Source of the DNA: Nageia nagi
Taxonomy: Eukaryota > Pinophyta
Length of the DNA: 64,000 bases
NCBI GenBank assembly: GCA_050084985.1
Contig: JBITNC010000001.1
Location: 207,018,001 to 207,082,000, forward strand
Direction of reading: 5' to 3'
In this document: piece after piece, positions 1-11,331 of the stretch
Layout of the letters: each line of letters opens with the position of its first letter
How positions within the stretch are numbered: the first letter of the stretch is position 1
Position numbers and translations under genes: made by a program
The notes under the pieces: model-generated
The model's database searches: none
The model's input: only the letters and a program-made list of their open reading frames with translations
Told to the model about the DNA's origin: nothing

Positions 1-329
1 AACCTTATTTGTTGATTACAATGTATGAACCCATTCAATTAGGTGCAAATTTTCCTCTTTCTATTCATGGTTGACTTATGATTTGCTGATTTTTTTTAGA
101 ATAAGGTCATCAACTTCAAATTCATGATAATGTACCCTTTTTTTATAATATTTATTGATAATTTCTTGGTAAATTTTAAAATTATGAAGGACACATATGA
201 TTTTCATCAAGTAAATCAAGTTGGGCTAGTATATCTTATCTATATGTAGTGTCATCAATAAATTGTTGTAATGAAATATGAAGTGATGAAATTTCAACTT
301 TAATTAGTAAAACAACTTCAAAACCATAA

Positions 330-1010
330 ACTAATTAAAAATTATTTCTCCCATAAGTGTGTGTATGCTTGTTCTATATGCCCATAATTCATATGAAAGT
401 TTGGTATGCCAATCTCTTTGTGAATATCCAACAAATGTTTGAAGAGCTTTAATAATTATCTTATTTGAGGCTTCTGCTTGTCCATTTGCTTGAGGATAAT
501 AAGATGTTGGAAAACTTAATTATATATTATAATTTTCATACAAAGATCTAAAATACTTATTTTTGAAAGGAATTCCATTATCCATGATCAACTTGGAAGG
601 GATTCCAAATCTACATATAAGGTTTGTATCAATGAATTCCATAATTTTGATTGCTTTAATTTCAATTAGGGGCATGGATTCTACCCATGTTGTAAAATAT
701 TTAGCTATAGTAATAGTGAATTTATGTTCTTATAAATAATTATGATAAACTTGGCTAACATGATCTAATCCTTATTATTAAAAGGGCCATATGTTTACAA
801 CAGATTGTAAATCTTGAGAAGGAATGTGTTTAAAGTTTGCAAATTGTTGATATTTAATGCATCTTTTAACATATTAAACACAATATTTTTCAAGTGTAGG
901 CCAAAAGTATCCCATACTTAACAATAATTTTGCAATTTCCATTCCACTAAATTTACCACCAGATGTACCATAATGTGCTTGAGAAAGAGCAAGGGGACTT
1001 CATTAGGTTC
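330..1010 (-). pseudogene. Integrase of element X (broken)
   Basis: The minus-strand translation gives a retroviral-type integrase that would insert element cDNA into the genome. In order it shows a zinc-binding part beginning AHYGTSGGKFSG (about 995-960), a GLDHV stretch carrying the first catalytic Asp (about 780), the segment MDNGIPFK with the second Asp (codon 580-582), and ANGQAEASNK with the catalytic Glu (codon 472-474). All three acidic residues of the DDE triad are kept, but several stop codons interrupt the frame, two of them just before GLDHV and one in YNI*LSFPT. No long ORF survives here. The position downstream of the two RNase H domains is normal for gypsy elements. Confidence 0.8.
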
Positions 1011-1379
1011 AAGTCATATCAAAAGAATGCATTCATATCCATGTTTATAAAGTATGTCCCCCAATAAGGTGTATTTGACATATTTTTATTTGAAATTTAA
1101 TAATTTAATTTTTTTCATATATTGACGGTTAATTCCAAGTTTAATAAAATATTTCATTAGTTAATATCAAGGATTAACATTATCAACTTCAATTTGATTA
1201 ATAATGGGTTCAACAATGTAAGAGGGATCATGCAAAGTGGTAATGTGAATAGTGAGCTTATATTGATTTTATTGAGTGTATAAAAATCTATTGGTGGATA
1301 TTGGGGAAGATTTAATGGTATACTTATAATATTAGAAAAGGATTTTTTCAAGAACAAGTTTATATTTCTTTAATATCTC

Positions 1380-1695
1380 ATTATGGAATTGACAGGTACT
1401 AAGAACTTTATCAACAATGAGTTGTGAATTACCAATAATTTTAATTTTCTTAATGTTCAATTTTATTGCAATTTGTATAATAAGAAAAAAGATCTCATAT
1501 TCCATCATATTATTTGTGTAAGGGAATTTTAGTTTAAAATATAAAGGGATAGGTTCTCCTTAAGGTGTGATAAGGACAATGCCAGCACCACCCTATTGTT
1601 CACATTTATATCAATCAAAGAAAAGGGTAATGTCAAGTTCATATTTAGTATCAATAAATTCTTCATCTTTAATCAAGAAAAAGATAGAATCATTA
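1380..1695 (-). pseudogene. Second (archaeal-type) RNase H of element X
   Basis: The minus-strand reading gives GGAGIVLITP, a stop, then GEPIPLYFKLKFPYTNNMM and IGNSQLIVDKV. These match the usual GAGIVL..P, FKL.F.CTNN.AEYEA and GDSQLI motifs of the additional RNase H found in Tat-lineage Ty3/gypsy elements. The enzyme would remove RNA from the RNA-DNA hybrid during reverse transcription. The acidic residue normally following NNMA is preserved as E in MMEYE, whereas the Asp of GDSQ has become Asn. Stops interrupt the frame, including TAA and TAG at likely Gln positions. It lies between the standard RNase H and the integrase, where this domain is expected. Confidence 0.7.
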
Positions 1696-1737
1696 AGAAA
1701 ATCAAGTGATAAAGGTTGTGAATCATTTAGAGGAGCT

Positions 1738-2110
1738 TCAACAAGTTGATAATAAATTCATAAATTCAAAGGCATATTCAATTACGAGCATGATCCATTT
1801 AGATGTATTTGAATTAATGTAAGAATTACTCATCATGCATATTATTGGATCATTTCTAGAAATAACATAAGTCTTATGGTTTAGCATGTAATGTATCAAT
1901 ATACATGTTGCAAATATAATGGCAAGGTACAATTTCTCAACATGTATATATCAAACTTTATAATCAACAAGAGTTCTACTTATATAATAAATGGCTTTCT
2001 CTTTGTTTATGTCTTTATTTTATACCAACATGGTTCCAATAGTAACAATAGTAGTAGAAATGTGTAAATGAAATAGATGTGAAAGATTTAGTGGAATCAA
2101 AAATAGGTGG
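1738..2110 (-). pseudogene. Standard RNase H of element X
   Basis: The minus-strand frame reads KEKAIYYISRTLVDYK, then EKLYLAIIFAT, HYMLNHKTYVISRNDPI and SKWIMLVIEYAFEFM. This is the characteristic end of the gypsy RNase H: the AIYYLSR, EK.CLA and LR.YM....T.VIS..DP blocks, then the W.M.L.E..I.F block. The part from 1932 to 1738 is still open. Stops lie upstream (for example LV*NKD). It follows the RT at 2272 directly, as in the gypsy polyprotein, and is followed by a second RNase H. Confidence 0.78.
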
Positions 2111-2271
2111 AGATGTAAGGTATTTTATAATTTTATCAATGTCTTATTTACACTCCTATGTTCATTCAAATTTTACTCCTTTCTTCAAAAAGTGATTAAA
2201 GGTTTGCATTTATATGATAATTATGCAATGAATATACACATTGCATTAACTTTGCTTGATAAACTTCTTAT

Positions 2272-2995
2272 TTATTTAAGATTTTTAGGATCAAGTATTT
2301 TAGTTATAGCTTTGATTTTGGTAGGATCAACCTCAATCCCTCTTCTCAAAGTAATGTAACTTAGAAGTAACACCAAACATATAGTTTTTTGGATTAAGTT
2401 TAAAATTATGCTCATAAAGTCTATCAAATATCTTTTCAAGGACTTCAAGGTGTATTTATTTAGTTTTGGACTTGAACCAAATATCATCTACATAGAATTC
2501 AATAATTTCACCCATGATTCATGAAAGATATACATCATGGCACATTGGTATGTGATGGTTGCATTCTTTAAGCCAAAGGGCATGACCTTATACAAAAAGG
2601 TTCCCCAAAGTGTTGTGAAAGTAATTTTATATTGATTATATTTTGCAATATGAATATGAATATGATTGTATCCACTAAAACCATCCATGAGGGAGAGCAT
2701 TTCATGACCTACATTTGCATCTATAATATTATCAATTCTAGTTAGAGGGAAATCATATTTTGGAAGAGAATTATTTATATCTTAAAAATTAGTGCATATT
2801 TGAATTCTTTCAATTTTGTTGCTAATAGGAATTACATTTTATGCCCATGTAGGATAGTCTATAGGTGTGATAAATCTAGGATTCAAATTTTTTTAAGTTC
2901 TTCTTTAACAAGGAATACAACTTTTGGGTGCATGTTTCTTAATTTTTGCTTTATAAGTTTTTCATATTTCTCAAGGAAAAGGTTATGAACAACTA
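2272..2995 (-). pseudogene. Reverse transcriptase of element X (broken)
   Basis: The minus-strand translation shows consecutive RT blocks: SFMDGFSGYNHIHIHIAK-like (LSLMDGFSGYNHI at 2700), then KVMPFGLKNATITYQ and the catalytic YVDD (codons at 2494-2483), followed by RRGIEVDPTKIKAI near 2330. The N-terminal block near 2990-2890 (KYEKLIKQKLRNMHPK) matches the PVKQRLRRMHP block of plant Tat-like elements. The enzyme copies element RNA into DNA. The YVDD active site is intact, but the frame changes around it and there are stops, so no active protein is possible. Confidence 0.8.
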
Positions 2996-3342
2996 GAATA
3001 GAGCATAATCTAGGAATGTTAGAATATGTCCAAGAAAAAAATTTAATGTACTTATTAAGAAGCCTAAAAAATAGCTTTTATTCCTATTTAGTTAATATTT
3101 TTCCAAATAACACAATATTAGGTTTATTAGGATCTTCACCAATATCAACTTCAATGGTTTCTTCAATAACCATGTGAGAAGTATCATCCAATTATTAATG
3201 TAAAGGTAATAAATTTAATTCATTATCCTCATATTGTGAATTATATTTATCAAAATATATTTCATAGGCCAAATCCACTCTAAATTTCCCTTGGTGTGTT
3301 TTGTTTTGGTTTAAGTGTGAAATGAGACATTGACTATATATT
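2996..3342 (-). pseudogene. Linker before the RT of element X
   Basis: The reverse-complement reading shows a segment typical of the region just before RT in Tat-like elements: VDLAYEIYFDKYNSQ, DNELNLLPLH, LDDTSHMVIEETIEVDIG and DPNKPNIVLFGKILT. Two adjacent TAA codons replace likely Gln residues in PLH**LDD. The function of this linker is not known. The coding similarity ends near 3342, exactly where the non-coding insert U starts. Confidence 0.6.
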
Positions 3343-3826
3343 ATTTGAATAAATGCTTGATATACTTTTATTTTTTAAGTTATGAAATCCTAGATAAGGA
3401 TAATGATTACTTATCCTACCTATATGTACGTGTTACTACTACATGTGGTTTTGTGATGTGTAGGTGACATGTAATGTAAGGTAATATGCTCTTGAATGGA
3501 ATGAAAATGAATGATTACAAGTGATTTTCATGATCATATATAAGATTGAGACACTAGGATAGATGTGTAAGTGGTTGCATACATACATAGTAGCATGGGG
3601 AAAGATAAGCTCCCTATGATTATTAATATGTGTTTATGATTGCCTAATTGTGTTTTTAATATGAGCTGAAAATATTCATATGAATTATAGGATTACCAAG
3701 GATGTTAGTATAATTATCTTGGGACCTCTAATAATTACTATTAGTGGGTAAAGATAGTTAAAGGAACTATTAGGTAGGAAAAAGGTAAAGCTTAATTATT
3801 TAAATAGATAATTAAGTATTTTATGA

Positions 3827-3828
<2 letters not shown>

Positions 3829-3861
<33 letters not shown>
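3829..3861. repeat. (AT)n microsatellite
   Basis: An uninterrupted run of about 16 AT dinucleotides directly precedes a 19-bp perfect inverted repeat. Confidence 0.95.
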
Positions 3862-3862
<1 letters not shown>

Positions 3863-3864
<2 letters not shown>

Positions 3865-3902
3865 TCTTAGTTATTAATTAAGTTTAATTAATAACTAAGA
3901 AT
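3863..3902. repeat. Perfect inverted repeat, 19-bp arms, 2-bp spacer
   Basis: The left arm (3863-3881, starting ATTCTTAGTTATT) is exactly complementary to the right arm (3884-3902), with only GT between them. The arm contains the AATTAA/TTAATT core. It abuts the (AT)n tract and could extrude as a cruciform. Confidence 0.9.
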
Positions 3903-5371
3903 AGTAATCCTTAAACTTTAAATATTATTATTTATCTTAAAATAAATAAATTAATGTAAATGAGTTATGATTGGTTGATTGATAAAAGCTCAAGTTAACT
4001 AAGACTTTAAGATATTATTTGTAATTAAATAATATTTATTATACTTATTTTGCATGAGGTTTCATAATTTTAGTTGTTGTGTCCTAGTTGCAAGTTAGGT
4101 GTGCCAATTCTAGTTGAGGTGTGCTAGTGGAACTTAGTTCTCTAGAGTTTTTATTGATGACTAAGTAGAAATATATTTTCCATGTAAGAATTAACTCTCA
4201 CTCACTTGATTTTAAATGGTGTTGTCACTCCAAGTTATTTTATACCATGTAAATTAAATAATTATTTATTTAATTAGCCTAACCCTAATTAAAAAATTAC
4301 AAATAGAGCCCTAGAGTGGAACTTTTGGTGTTCATTTTGATTTTTATTATTTTTGGAGTAACAAAGTTCTATAATTTTGGAGCCAAGTCCTTTGGCAATT
4401 GTGGGAGTTAGATGAGGTTTGCGTCTTATATTCATTTTCTTCTCTATATTTTATGAAAGTTTTATTATTTTATCAATATGTGTTTGATAAAATAATAGTC
4501 TTTAGTTTCATTTACCTATGAGTGATTTGTACCTTCTAGTATTACTAAATTATGATTGGTTGAGGATTTAGTTTAATCCCATGCTAGAATGTTCCCTTTA
4601 AAACTCAAGTGGTTTTGAAATCCATGTACTATCTTGTTAGAGGGTTTTATATTTTTCAAAATATGATTTGAAGCTTTTTATACTCCATTAATCAATGCTA
4701 TGTTTATGGGATTTAAAAATCCCTTTTTATTATGTAAGTGTTGAAAAACCCCTTTCTACCTTTTATGGAAAGTTTAATAGAGGAAGGAACCCAACATGGG
4801 CCTTGGGGAAAGCACCCAAACCATGTTGGATCCCACTTTTACCCCCCATTATTATTTTGAAGGATTAAATCCTTGGTGAGGTACATGGGCCTCATGGCCC
4901 AACATACTCTCCATGTCCCCTTATTGTAAGGGGGTGATGCCAATGGGAGGCCAAGGTGGCTATGTGGGCCAATAGCCCAATGTGCCCTTAGACACATCCC
5001 CTTTTCTTTTATTGTTTAGAGCCTAAATGGATGGTGGGTGGTATGTGGGATATAAACCCAATTGACTCATCCTACATTTGATATGTGACCACTAATATTG
5101 TTGAGAGGGGTGCATAAGCTTGGGGATTCATATCACCTCTCCTTGCTTTTGATATATTATTCTTGAGTATAATGCCTTGAAATACATATTCCTTTTGGGG
5201 ATTTGAAAATTGTTTCATTTATATTTTAAAATTTAGTTGAAATTTTGAAATGTATGGAATAGTTTCTAAATTAGATTTTGGAATTTATGATGGATATATT
5301 TATTGCAATTTTTTTTAAATGTTTAAAAATTTATGTTTTAATAAGTTTTAAAGGATAAGAATATTGGGTTT

Positions 5372-5406
5372 ATTTCTATTTAAATAAGTTTTATTTAAAT
5401 AGAAAT
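5372..5406. repeat. Perfect inverted repeat, 16-bp arms, 3-bp spacer
   Basis: The arm 5372-5387 (ATTTCTATTTAAATAA) is exactly complementary to 5391-5406, separated by GTT. Like the 3863 hairpin, it lies in insert U. Confidence 0.9.
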
Positions 5407-5798
5407 TAGATGAAATTATTATTTATTTCTTAAGTTTTGAAATGGATTTAGCTATTTTAAAATATAAATAGATATTTTAAAATGGTTTAGTATTAATTAA
5501 AATTAGGGTTTACCATTTTAGGTGTTTTTGATATTTTTGGATTTTGGGTCTTAAATAAAAATGGGTTATGAATTTTTATTTTAAGGCTTAAGTTTTTAAA
5601 AAGTATTTTGGGATTTGTTTTATATCTCTATTTTGTGAATAAAATAGGGACTACTATTTTATTTAAAGGAGGACTTATAATTTTTAGGCCTTGTCTAATT
5701 TTGGAAGCTTATATTTTATTTAAGTCTCTATTTTATCCTCAACGGGCCTTAGTGTAGGTTATTGGGTAAATGGTGGGTTGTTAATGATTTAATTGTTA

Positions 5799-5863
5799 AC
5801 TCTTAAAATTTAAGAGTAGGGTGTTAATTTATTTTTAGAATTAGGTGGGTATTCTAAAAATAA
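5799..5863. repeat. Two adjacent perfect inverted repeats
   Basis: The first (5799-5817) has 9-bp arms, ACTCTTAAA and its complement, around a single A. The second has 13-bp arms (5829-5841, TTATTTTTAGAAT, and 5851-5863) around a 9-base loop. Both lie just upstream of the 86-bp tandem array and share its TAAAAT/ATTTTA vocabulary. Confidence 0.85.
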
Positions 5864-5959
5864 GCTATGAAGTTTTATTGATTGTTGTTATTATTATTAT
5901 TTCTAAGATATTACTTTAATTTTGTAGCTTGATAATTTTTAAAGTAATGATCATTTTAT

Positions 5960-6400
5960 TAGTTTACGACATTGATATTATATTCTAAAATTAAGTTGTT
6001 TAAATATTTTAAAATAAGGAGGTATTTTAAAATATTATTGTAATTATTTTAGGATATTATTGTTATATTCTAAAATAGAGTTTGCTTAATTATTTTAAAA
6101 TAGGGACGTATTTTAAAATATTGTTGTATTTGTTTTAGGATATTATTGTTATATTATAAAATAGAGTTTGTTTAATTATTTTAAAATAGGGATGTATTTT
6201 AAAGTATTGTTGTAATTATTTTAAGATATTATTATTATATTTCCAAATAGAGTTTGTTTAATTATTTTAAAATAGGGTAGTATTTTAAAATACAATTGTA
6301 ATTATTTTAGGATATTATTGTTATATTCTAAAATAGAGTTTGTCTAATTATTTTAAAATAGGGTAGTATTTTAAAATAGAGTTTTGATTATTATAAAATA
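5960..6400. repeat. 86-bp tandem array (about five copies)
   Basis: The block (A/G)TTATATTCTAAAATAGAG recurs with anchors at about 5977, 6062, 6148, 6234 and 6320, a spacing of 85-86 bases. Each unit also carries TATTTTAAAATA, a six-base G-rich loop such as GGGATG, and the complementary TATTTTAAAATA-like arm, so every repeat could fold into a small hairpin. The copies differ by scattered point changes. Flanking sequence (5900-6560) carries further degenerate TTTAAAATA fragments. Confidence 0.9.
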
Positions 6401-7617
6401 TAGTTATTGATTTATTTTAAAATGGGAATTAATGTTTTAAAATAAGGATATCGATTATTTTAAGGTATACTTAACATATTTTGGAATAGAGTTGTTTGAT
6501 TATTTTCAAATGTGAGTTGTAATTTTAAAATAGAATTCTTAGAGTTTTTAGAATTTTTCCTTAAAATGGTAAAGCATGTAGTTGAATTTTAGAGGAACCC
6601 TAAGACTATATCTAATCCAACCATTCTTGAGCTACCATTCAACCTAAGGAGAAAAATCTTGATCATACTATGGAAAAGGAGTTTGATAAATTCTTGTTAT
6701 GGGTTATAAATGAATTGTACTTGCTATTTGATTTGAGAAAATAAATAGCAAGGCTATTATTGTCCTTATATAGAGACTTTGAAAAAAATTATTACTTCCT
6801 TTTTAGGATGATTGTATTGATAATGGTTATTGTATGAAGTTGATATCTTTAGGTTTTGTGGAAGGTTGGTCTTTAAATAGTTAAGTGTTATTCTTTATTA
6901 AATAGTTGTTTAGTAAATGAATTGACTTACTTAAATATGATGATGCTAGCATTACTTAATAATTTATGGGTAATGATGTTGATTGATTTAAAAATATCAT
7001 ATTGTATGATATTATGATGCTTAGGACCTAACTCCCTTTCCAATAGGGTAGATAGAGATATCATATTATCTTTCATAAGGGAATGATTTACTCTTAAATC
7101 ATAGTGGATTTTATTGTATGTATATTTAAACCTAAGTGTATACTTAGCTAAATCTCTAAGTAAATAATGATTATTCCTTTAAGGGATATTGATTTATCTT
7201 CAAATGAGTTAGGCTAAGATAAATTAGGAAATCCTTAAGGTTGAATGGACCTTAGAGTATTAAATTGCCTTGATATGATGATGGTGGGAAATATGAGTAG
7301 GTATATTGTACCATTGGGAATTCACTATGTTCAATAAAATAGAAAAAGACAAGCCATGTGAAGTTATTTAATAGGAAATGGTATATAGTCAATGAAGAGT
7401 CTAGACCTTGTGTATGAATTAGCTTGAAACAATACTAGTCATATTGTAAACTTTAATTCATAGCATTCTCAAGCAACTTCCAAACACATTCAAAATTAAT
7501 TGCATTTAATTATTTGTTTTATTTACTTAGGAAAAAAAATTGTGCTCACCTCTCACATGTATGGGAAGGGTATTAAATGATGATCCTATGTGTTTATGTT
7601 GAAGTAGGGTTGTCACA
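6401..7617. other. Rest of insert U, no gene seen
   Basis: AT-rich sequence without coding similarity in any frame. The right end (about 7450-7617) reads on the minus strand like the first bases of an LTR (TGTGACAACCC). Confidence 0.5.
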
Positions 7618-8081
7618 ATATTCCTCCATGTTTAGAATAATACTCTCATAAGTATCAAATTTACAATAATATTGGCCAAAATAAGCTTACATGTTTAAGA
7701 ATGAAGGATAAATATTCTTATAACATGAAGGAAGATGACTATAGCCTCCAATAAAATTGCCTATGGATGCATCACATGGAAAATAATTAAGAAAAATAGA
7801 AGAATTTTCAATAGAAAAATAAATTTTTTAAACATCAAGAGGAATCCTATGCAAACCATTATTGAAAAAATAAGTCAAATGTGTAAACAAATTCATAGAT
7901 AGAATTCAAATAGTATAGGTAAATGTAACACTAGATCATACATGAAAAAATTCCTCCACTTCAACACTTGTAAACTCTTGAGTAAATTTCCCATAATCAA
8001 AGTTTAACATGAAAGGTGGAGGGGATGAAGTAATATCATAATTATTGGATCTCAATATTTATTTTTAATAAAAATGAAGTA
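7618..8081 (-). pseudogene. Detached coding piece of element X (between protease and RT)
   Basis: The minus strand reads a mostly open stretch from 8050 to 7618 with segments such as SSPPPFMLNFDYGKFTQEF, SIGNFIGGYSHLPSCYKN and CKFDTYESIILNMEEY. This resembles the poorly conserved region between the G-patch and RT of plant Tat-like elements, but I cannot name a domain. It sits between insert U and element B, consistent with being part of X. A few stops occur, for example after EEFFHV. Confidence 0.45.
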
Positions 8082-9012
8082 TGTTACCTACCAAAAAAGG
8101 GAATTCCTTACCCTATTGGGTAAGGTTACACTTGGTTGTGTAACTATTTACCTTGTCAAATAAGGTTACACTTAGTTGGGTAACTATTTACCTTGTCAAC
8201 TAAGGTTATACATTTGGTTAGGTAAGTATTTGCTTTGTCAAAAAAAGGTTTTCTTGATTAGGTAGACTTTACTTTAATTAGGTAGAGATACCTATTATTG
8301 AGTAATAACTCACATGATCAAAAAAAAGTATGTGTTAGTTTGGTAAGTCATTTTATCATTGGGTAACATCATCCATTATTGGGTAAAGTTCTAAATGATT
8401 AGGTAAGTCTTATTATGGTCAAGTAGCACTACTTTAATTCAGATAACTTCCTATGTACTTAGATAATATTCTTTCCTACCATAAACTATTGGTTCTCATC
8501 AAGGAAAATTTATGGGTCATAAAATAATTTAGTTATATGTAGAATCTATGAAATATCTATTGGGAAAGAATTTTCTATCTTAGATAAGGATGATTCTCAT
8601 CAGTTATAGTATTGGGAAAATATGTATCATATGCTATTTGGAGTACACATATTTTGCTTCAAACCAAAGTGGTATTCGATAGTAAGATATATTTTTATGG
8701 TAACTATTTTTGTTATCATCCACCACTCTTGAATAATCTTATCATTTGAAGGTATTTTAGCTAGCATGATTCAAGGAATCAAATTCATTGAGTTCACTAA
8801 AGCTATGGTAGACTTTATAAAAGGAAAATAGAATGCTTGAGGAATGATATTTTACCTATCAGTAAAGCTAGCTAGGTAAAGTTTTTGGTGCCTATTAGAG
8901 TTTTTTTTTACTTAGTTTACCAGTTCAAAATTATGTCTCCTTTTCACCATGTTTAAAGCTTCTATTATATGATTTTAAAGAAATGTTCTAGAGAAGAAGG
9001 TTATCATAATAG
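8082..9012 (+). repeat. 5' LTR of element B
   Basis: Matches 21340-22221 over nearly its whole length. Shared blocks include GTTACAC(T)TGGTTG(T)GTAACTATTTA near the start, TCTATGAAATATCTATTGGGAAAGAAT in the middle and GCTAGCTAGGTAA near the end. The start was taken at TGTTACC (8082) because the offset to the first shared block equals that in the 3' copy to within one base. A duplicated GGTTACAC..AACTATTTACCTTGTCAA segment occurs near 8125 and 8165 in this copy only. The end is uncertain by several bases. Confidence 0.75.
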
Positions 9013-9439
9013 TTCTTGGCATCATTTCTAAGGAGAGAGATATCTTTTGAAGCTATACCCTACTAAGAATGATATATGTAGCACTTTGGTAAGGAAAGAA
9101 TTCATAAAGAAAATTTTATACTATTGTTAGTATTGGTGACTCTGCTAATATAGAAGGAAGTGAATCTTGAAGTTAGCTAAGACAAGGAGTAGGGATATTC
9201 CTTTATTATGAGAATATCCAAATCCATAGGTACTTTTATGATCTAGAATAAATATTCTATTATATCCTAAGAATCAAGTTGATACATCTCCTTCTAACCC
9301 TTTTTCATGTAGTCTAGTTGTTATTGCTCCATTTATTCCTTTGTTCATAGTTTCAAACATGGAAAATACTAAATCATAATAATATAGATGGAGTTTAAAT
9401 AGATATAATTCATTAGATTTATCCTCTTGGCCTGATCTT
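9013..9439 (+). other. Leader of element B with a possible primer site
   Basis: Just after the LTR, at about 9017, TGGCATCATTTCTAAGG resembles a TGGCGCCGTT-type primer binding site after loss of its CpG pairs. This is inference only. The rest shows no coding similarity. Confidence 0.35.
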
Positions 9440-10140
9440 AATCAATATTCTTGAGAAATATGTAAAGTATCTTCCTAAGTTTGAAGGGAATATTCTAGTT
9501 ATAGGTAAAGATCATATACAATCTTTCTTGCAAGCCCTTGATATCTTGGATGTTGAGGATGAGCATGTTGTATTGAGATTATTATATCAAAGTTTAGAAA
9601 AGTATGAAAGAGATTGGACACAATCTTTTTCTATTTCATCCATCAATTCTTATGACATGTTAGAAAATTTATTTCTAATAAAGTATGGAGAAAAGAAAAA
9701 TGAACAATTAATTCTAATATAGTAGACTACAATCAAGAAAAATGAAAATGAGACCATAGGAGAGTTCAATCAAATATTTATTAAACTTAGGAACAAGATT
9801 TCTACTTATTATAGTCCCAATAATGTTCAATCAATAATGCATTACAAGTAAACATTTCTTAGGGATTTAATGTATGAGTTGAGAAGTTTCAAAGCACAAG
9901 ATTTGTAGGTATGTATGAATGATGTAGTATAAATTGAAAAAGAAATTATGGTAGCTAGAAAATTAAAACCTCAATATCTAATACCTCTTTCTAAGAAAAA
10001 ACCTTAGAAAATATATTCTTCTAAATCTTCAAAAGATGAATATTCTTAAAATAAATTATATAAGGAAATGGTCAAAATATTTTCAAAAATTAATAATAGA
10101 ATATATAGGTTAGAAAGGGATTATGATGGTTATAACTAAA
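9440..10140 (+). pseudogene. Gag (capsid) of element B
   Basis: The frame is continuous apart from stops. PKFEGNILVIGKDHIQSFL is followed by VVLRLLYQSLEKYERDWTQS, MLENLFLIKYGEKKNEQLI and ETIGEFNQIFIKLRNKIS. These correspond to the capsid blocks PKF.G......HI..F, V.MRLF..SL...ARDWY, F...F...WG.K...... and E.V..F...F of plant gypsy gag. The first stop is a TAG TAG pair at 9720-9725, in a place where Gln-Gln is plausible. More TAG and TAA stops follow at likely Gln codons, up to LERDYDGYN*RN near 10140. The region 10141-10930 continues with a poorly conserved, heavily broken reading. Confidence 0.7.
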
Positions 10141-10929
10141 GAAATTCAAAAGCATTTAATAGCAATCCTAATCCTAGCAAATGTTTTCAAAAAATTTGCT
10201 AATAGATCATGGAACACCAATCCAAAAACTAGAGAAAATCAAGCTCAAAAGGATATGAATTAAGTACCAAATACTTTACCATATGGGAATGCAATGCAAT
10301 AATATCCTTAATTTTTTCCTAATTGTAATCATCCATATGATTTACAAACTTCTACTTATCATAAATAAATGGGAGAAGATTAGGTCAATAATATTTAGGA
10401 TTAAATAAATATTAACATGTTGTGAGGCCTAGAAGAAGAATGAACTAAACAAGATTTTGAAAAGGATTTAGAACTAATGGCTACTTCACATAATCACATC
10501 ATGACCATGGGAGATTCAAATGGCACATATAAACTATATTTATTAGCTATTTATAGTAAGATAAAATTTTGACCAATCAATATAGATAATTAGAATAAAA
10601 AAATAAATATAATATAACTCAAAAATAAAATAGTTCAAAATAAGAGGAATGTTAATCAAAAGAAAGATACTCCAAATCCTAATTCAAAGTTTCTTAAAAA
10701 TAAGTTAGAGGATCAGCAATCTAAAGGTAAATAAATGGTTAGGTAAAATAATAAAGAGATAGTAGTATCAAATAACTCTTCTCCTTTCTTAAAGCTTTTA
10801 AAAGAAAAATTTGATACTAGGGTAGAATTTTCCAAAATGAAATTGGTGGTAAATTTGGAAGAGTTGATGATAGTTCCCAAATATAAGGGACAAATTTACA
10901 AAATGTTCAAGTTTTTAGATATAATTGAA

Positions 10930-11290
10930 CTCTCAAATATGATAATGATGTCAAGATGGGTAATTTTGATAATCCAAATAATGGTATATATTTATATATT
11001 TTCCTTAGGTATTATGATCATGACTATCACTATATCATTCATAATTGTATACTTGATTATGATTCTTGGTATAATATTATGTCTAAATCTATAGCAGATT
11101 CCCTTAGATCATCCACTAGTTTCTATTATAGTATACTTATCCAACTTGTTGGAGAAATTAAAGAAATTTTTGTTTATCTAGATCAATTTACCAATAAATA
11201 TTTGATAATTAATGTAGTGGTGGTTGATGATGAACCTTATTTTTCCATCTTATTATCAAGATATTTTGGTAATTAGTTAGAAGGAATCAT
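10930..11290 (+). pseudogene. Retropepsin-like protease of element B
   Basis: The frame from 10956 to 11276 gives CILDYDSWYNIMSKSIADSL, then LDQFTNKYLIINVVVVDDE and PYFSILLSRYFGN. Plant gypsy proteases of one family show ID.S..YN.MS...AE.LGL, then ..NPTKVINMDVVVVD and MLLSRSWG, so the fold can be followed block by block. The usual catalytic DSG or DTG is not recognisable (LDYDSWYN here). Gag lies upstream. The coding similarity fades at about 11320, just before the LTR-like end of element D. Confidence 0.6.
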
Positions 11291-11331
11291 AAAATTAGAT
11301 TGATCACTAGCTAAAATATCTTTACCTTAAG

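Larger units (their letters stand above)
3343..7617. mobile_element. Non-coding 4.3-kb insertion U, possible long solo LTR
   Basis: X-type coding similarity stops at about 3342 and resumes at 7618. The five bases ATATT precede the insert (3338-3342) and follow it (7618-7622), which fits a target duplication. Read on the minus strand the insert begins TGTGACAACCC, an LTR-like start, but the other end lacks the expected CA. No coding similarity was seen in any frame. It holds an (AT)n tract, several perfect hairpins and an 86-bp tandem array. A long solo LTR or a large non-autonomous element is the best guess, and the class is not proven. Confidence 0.4.
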
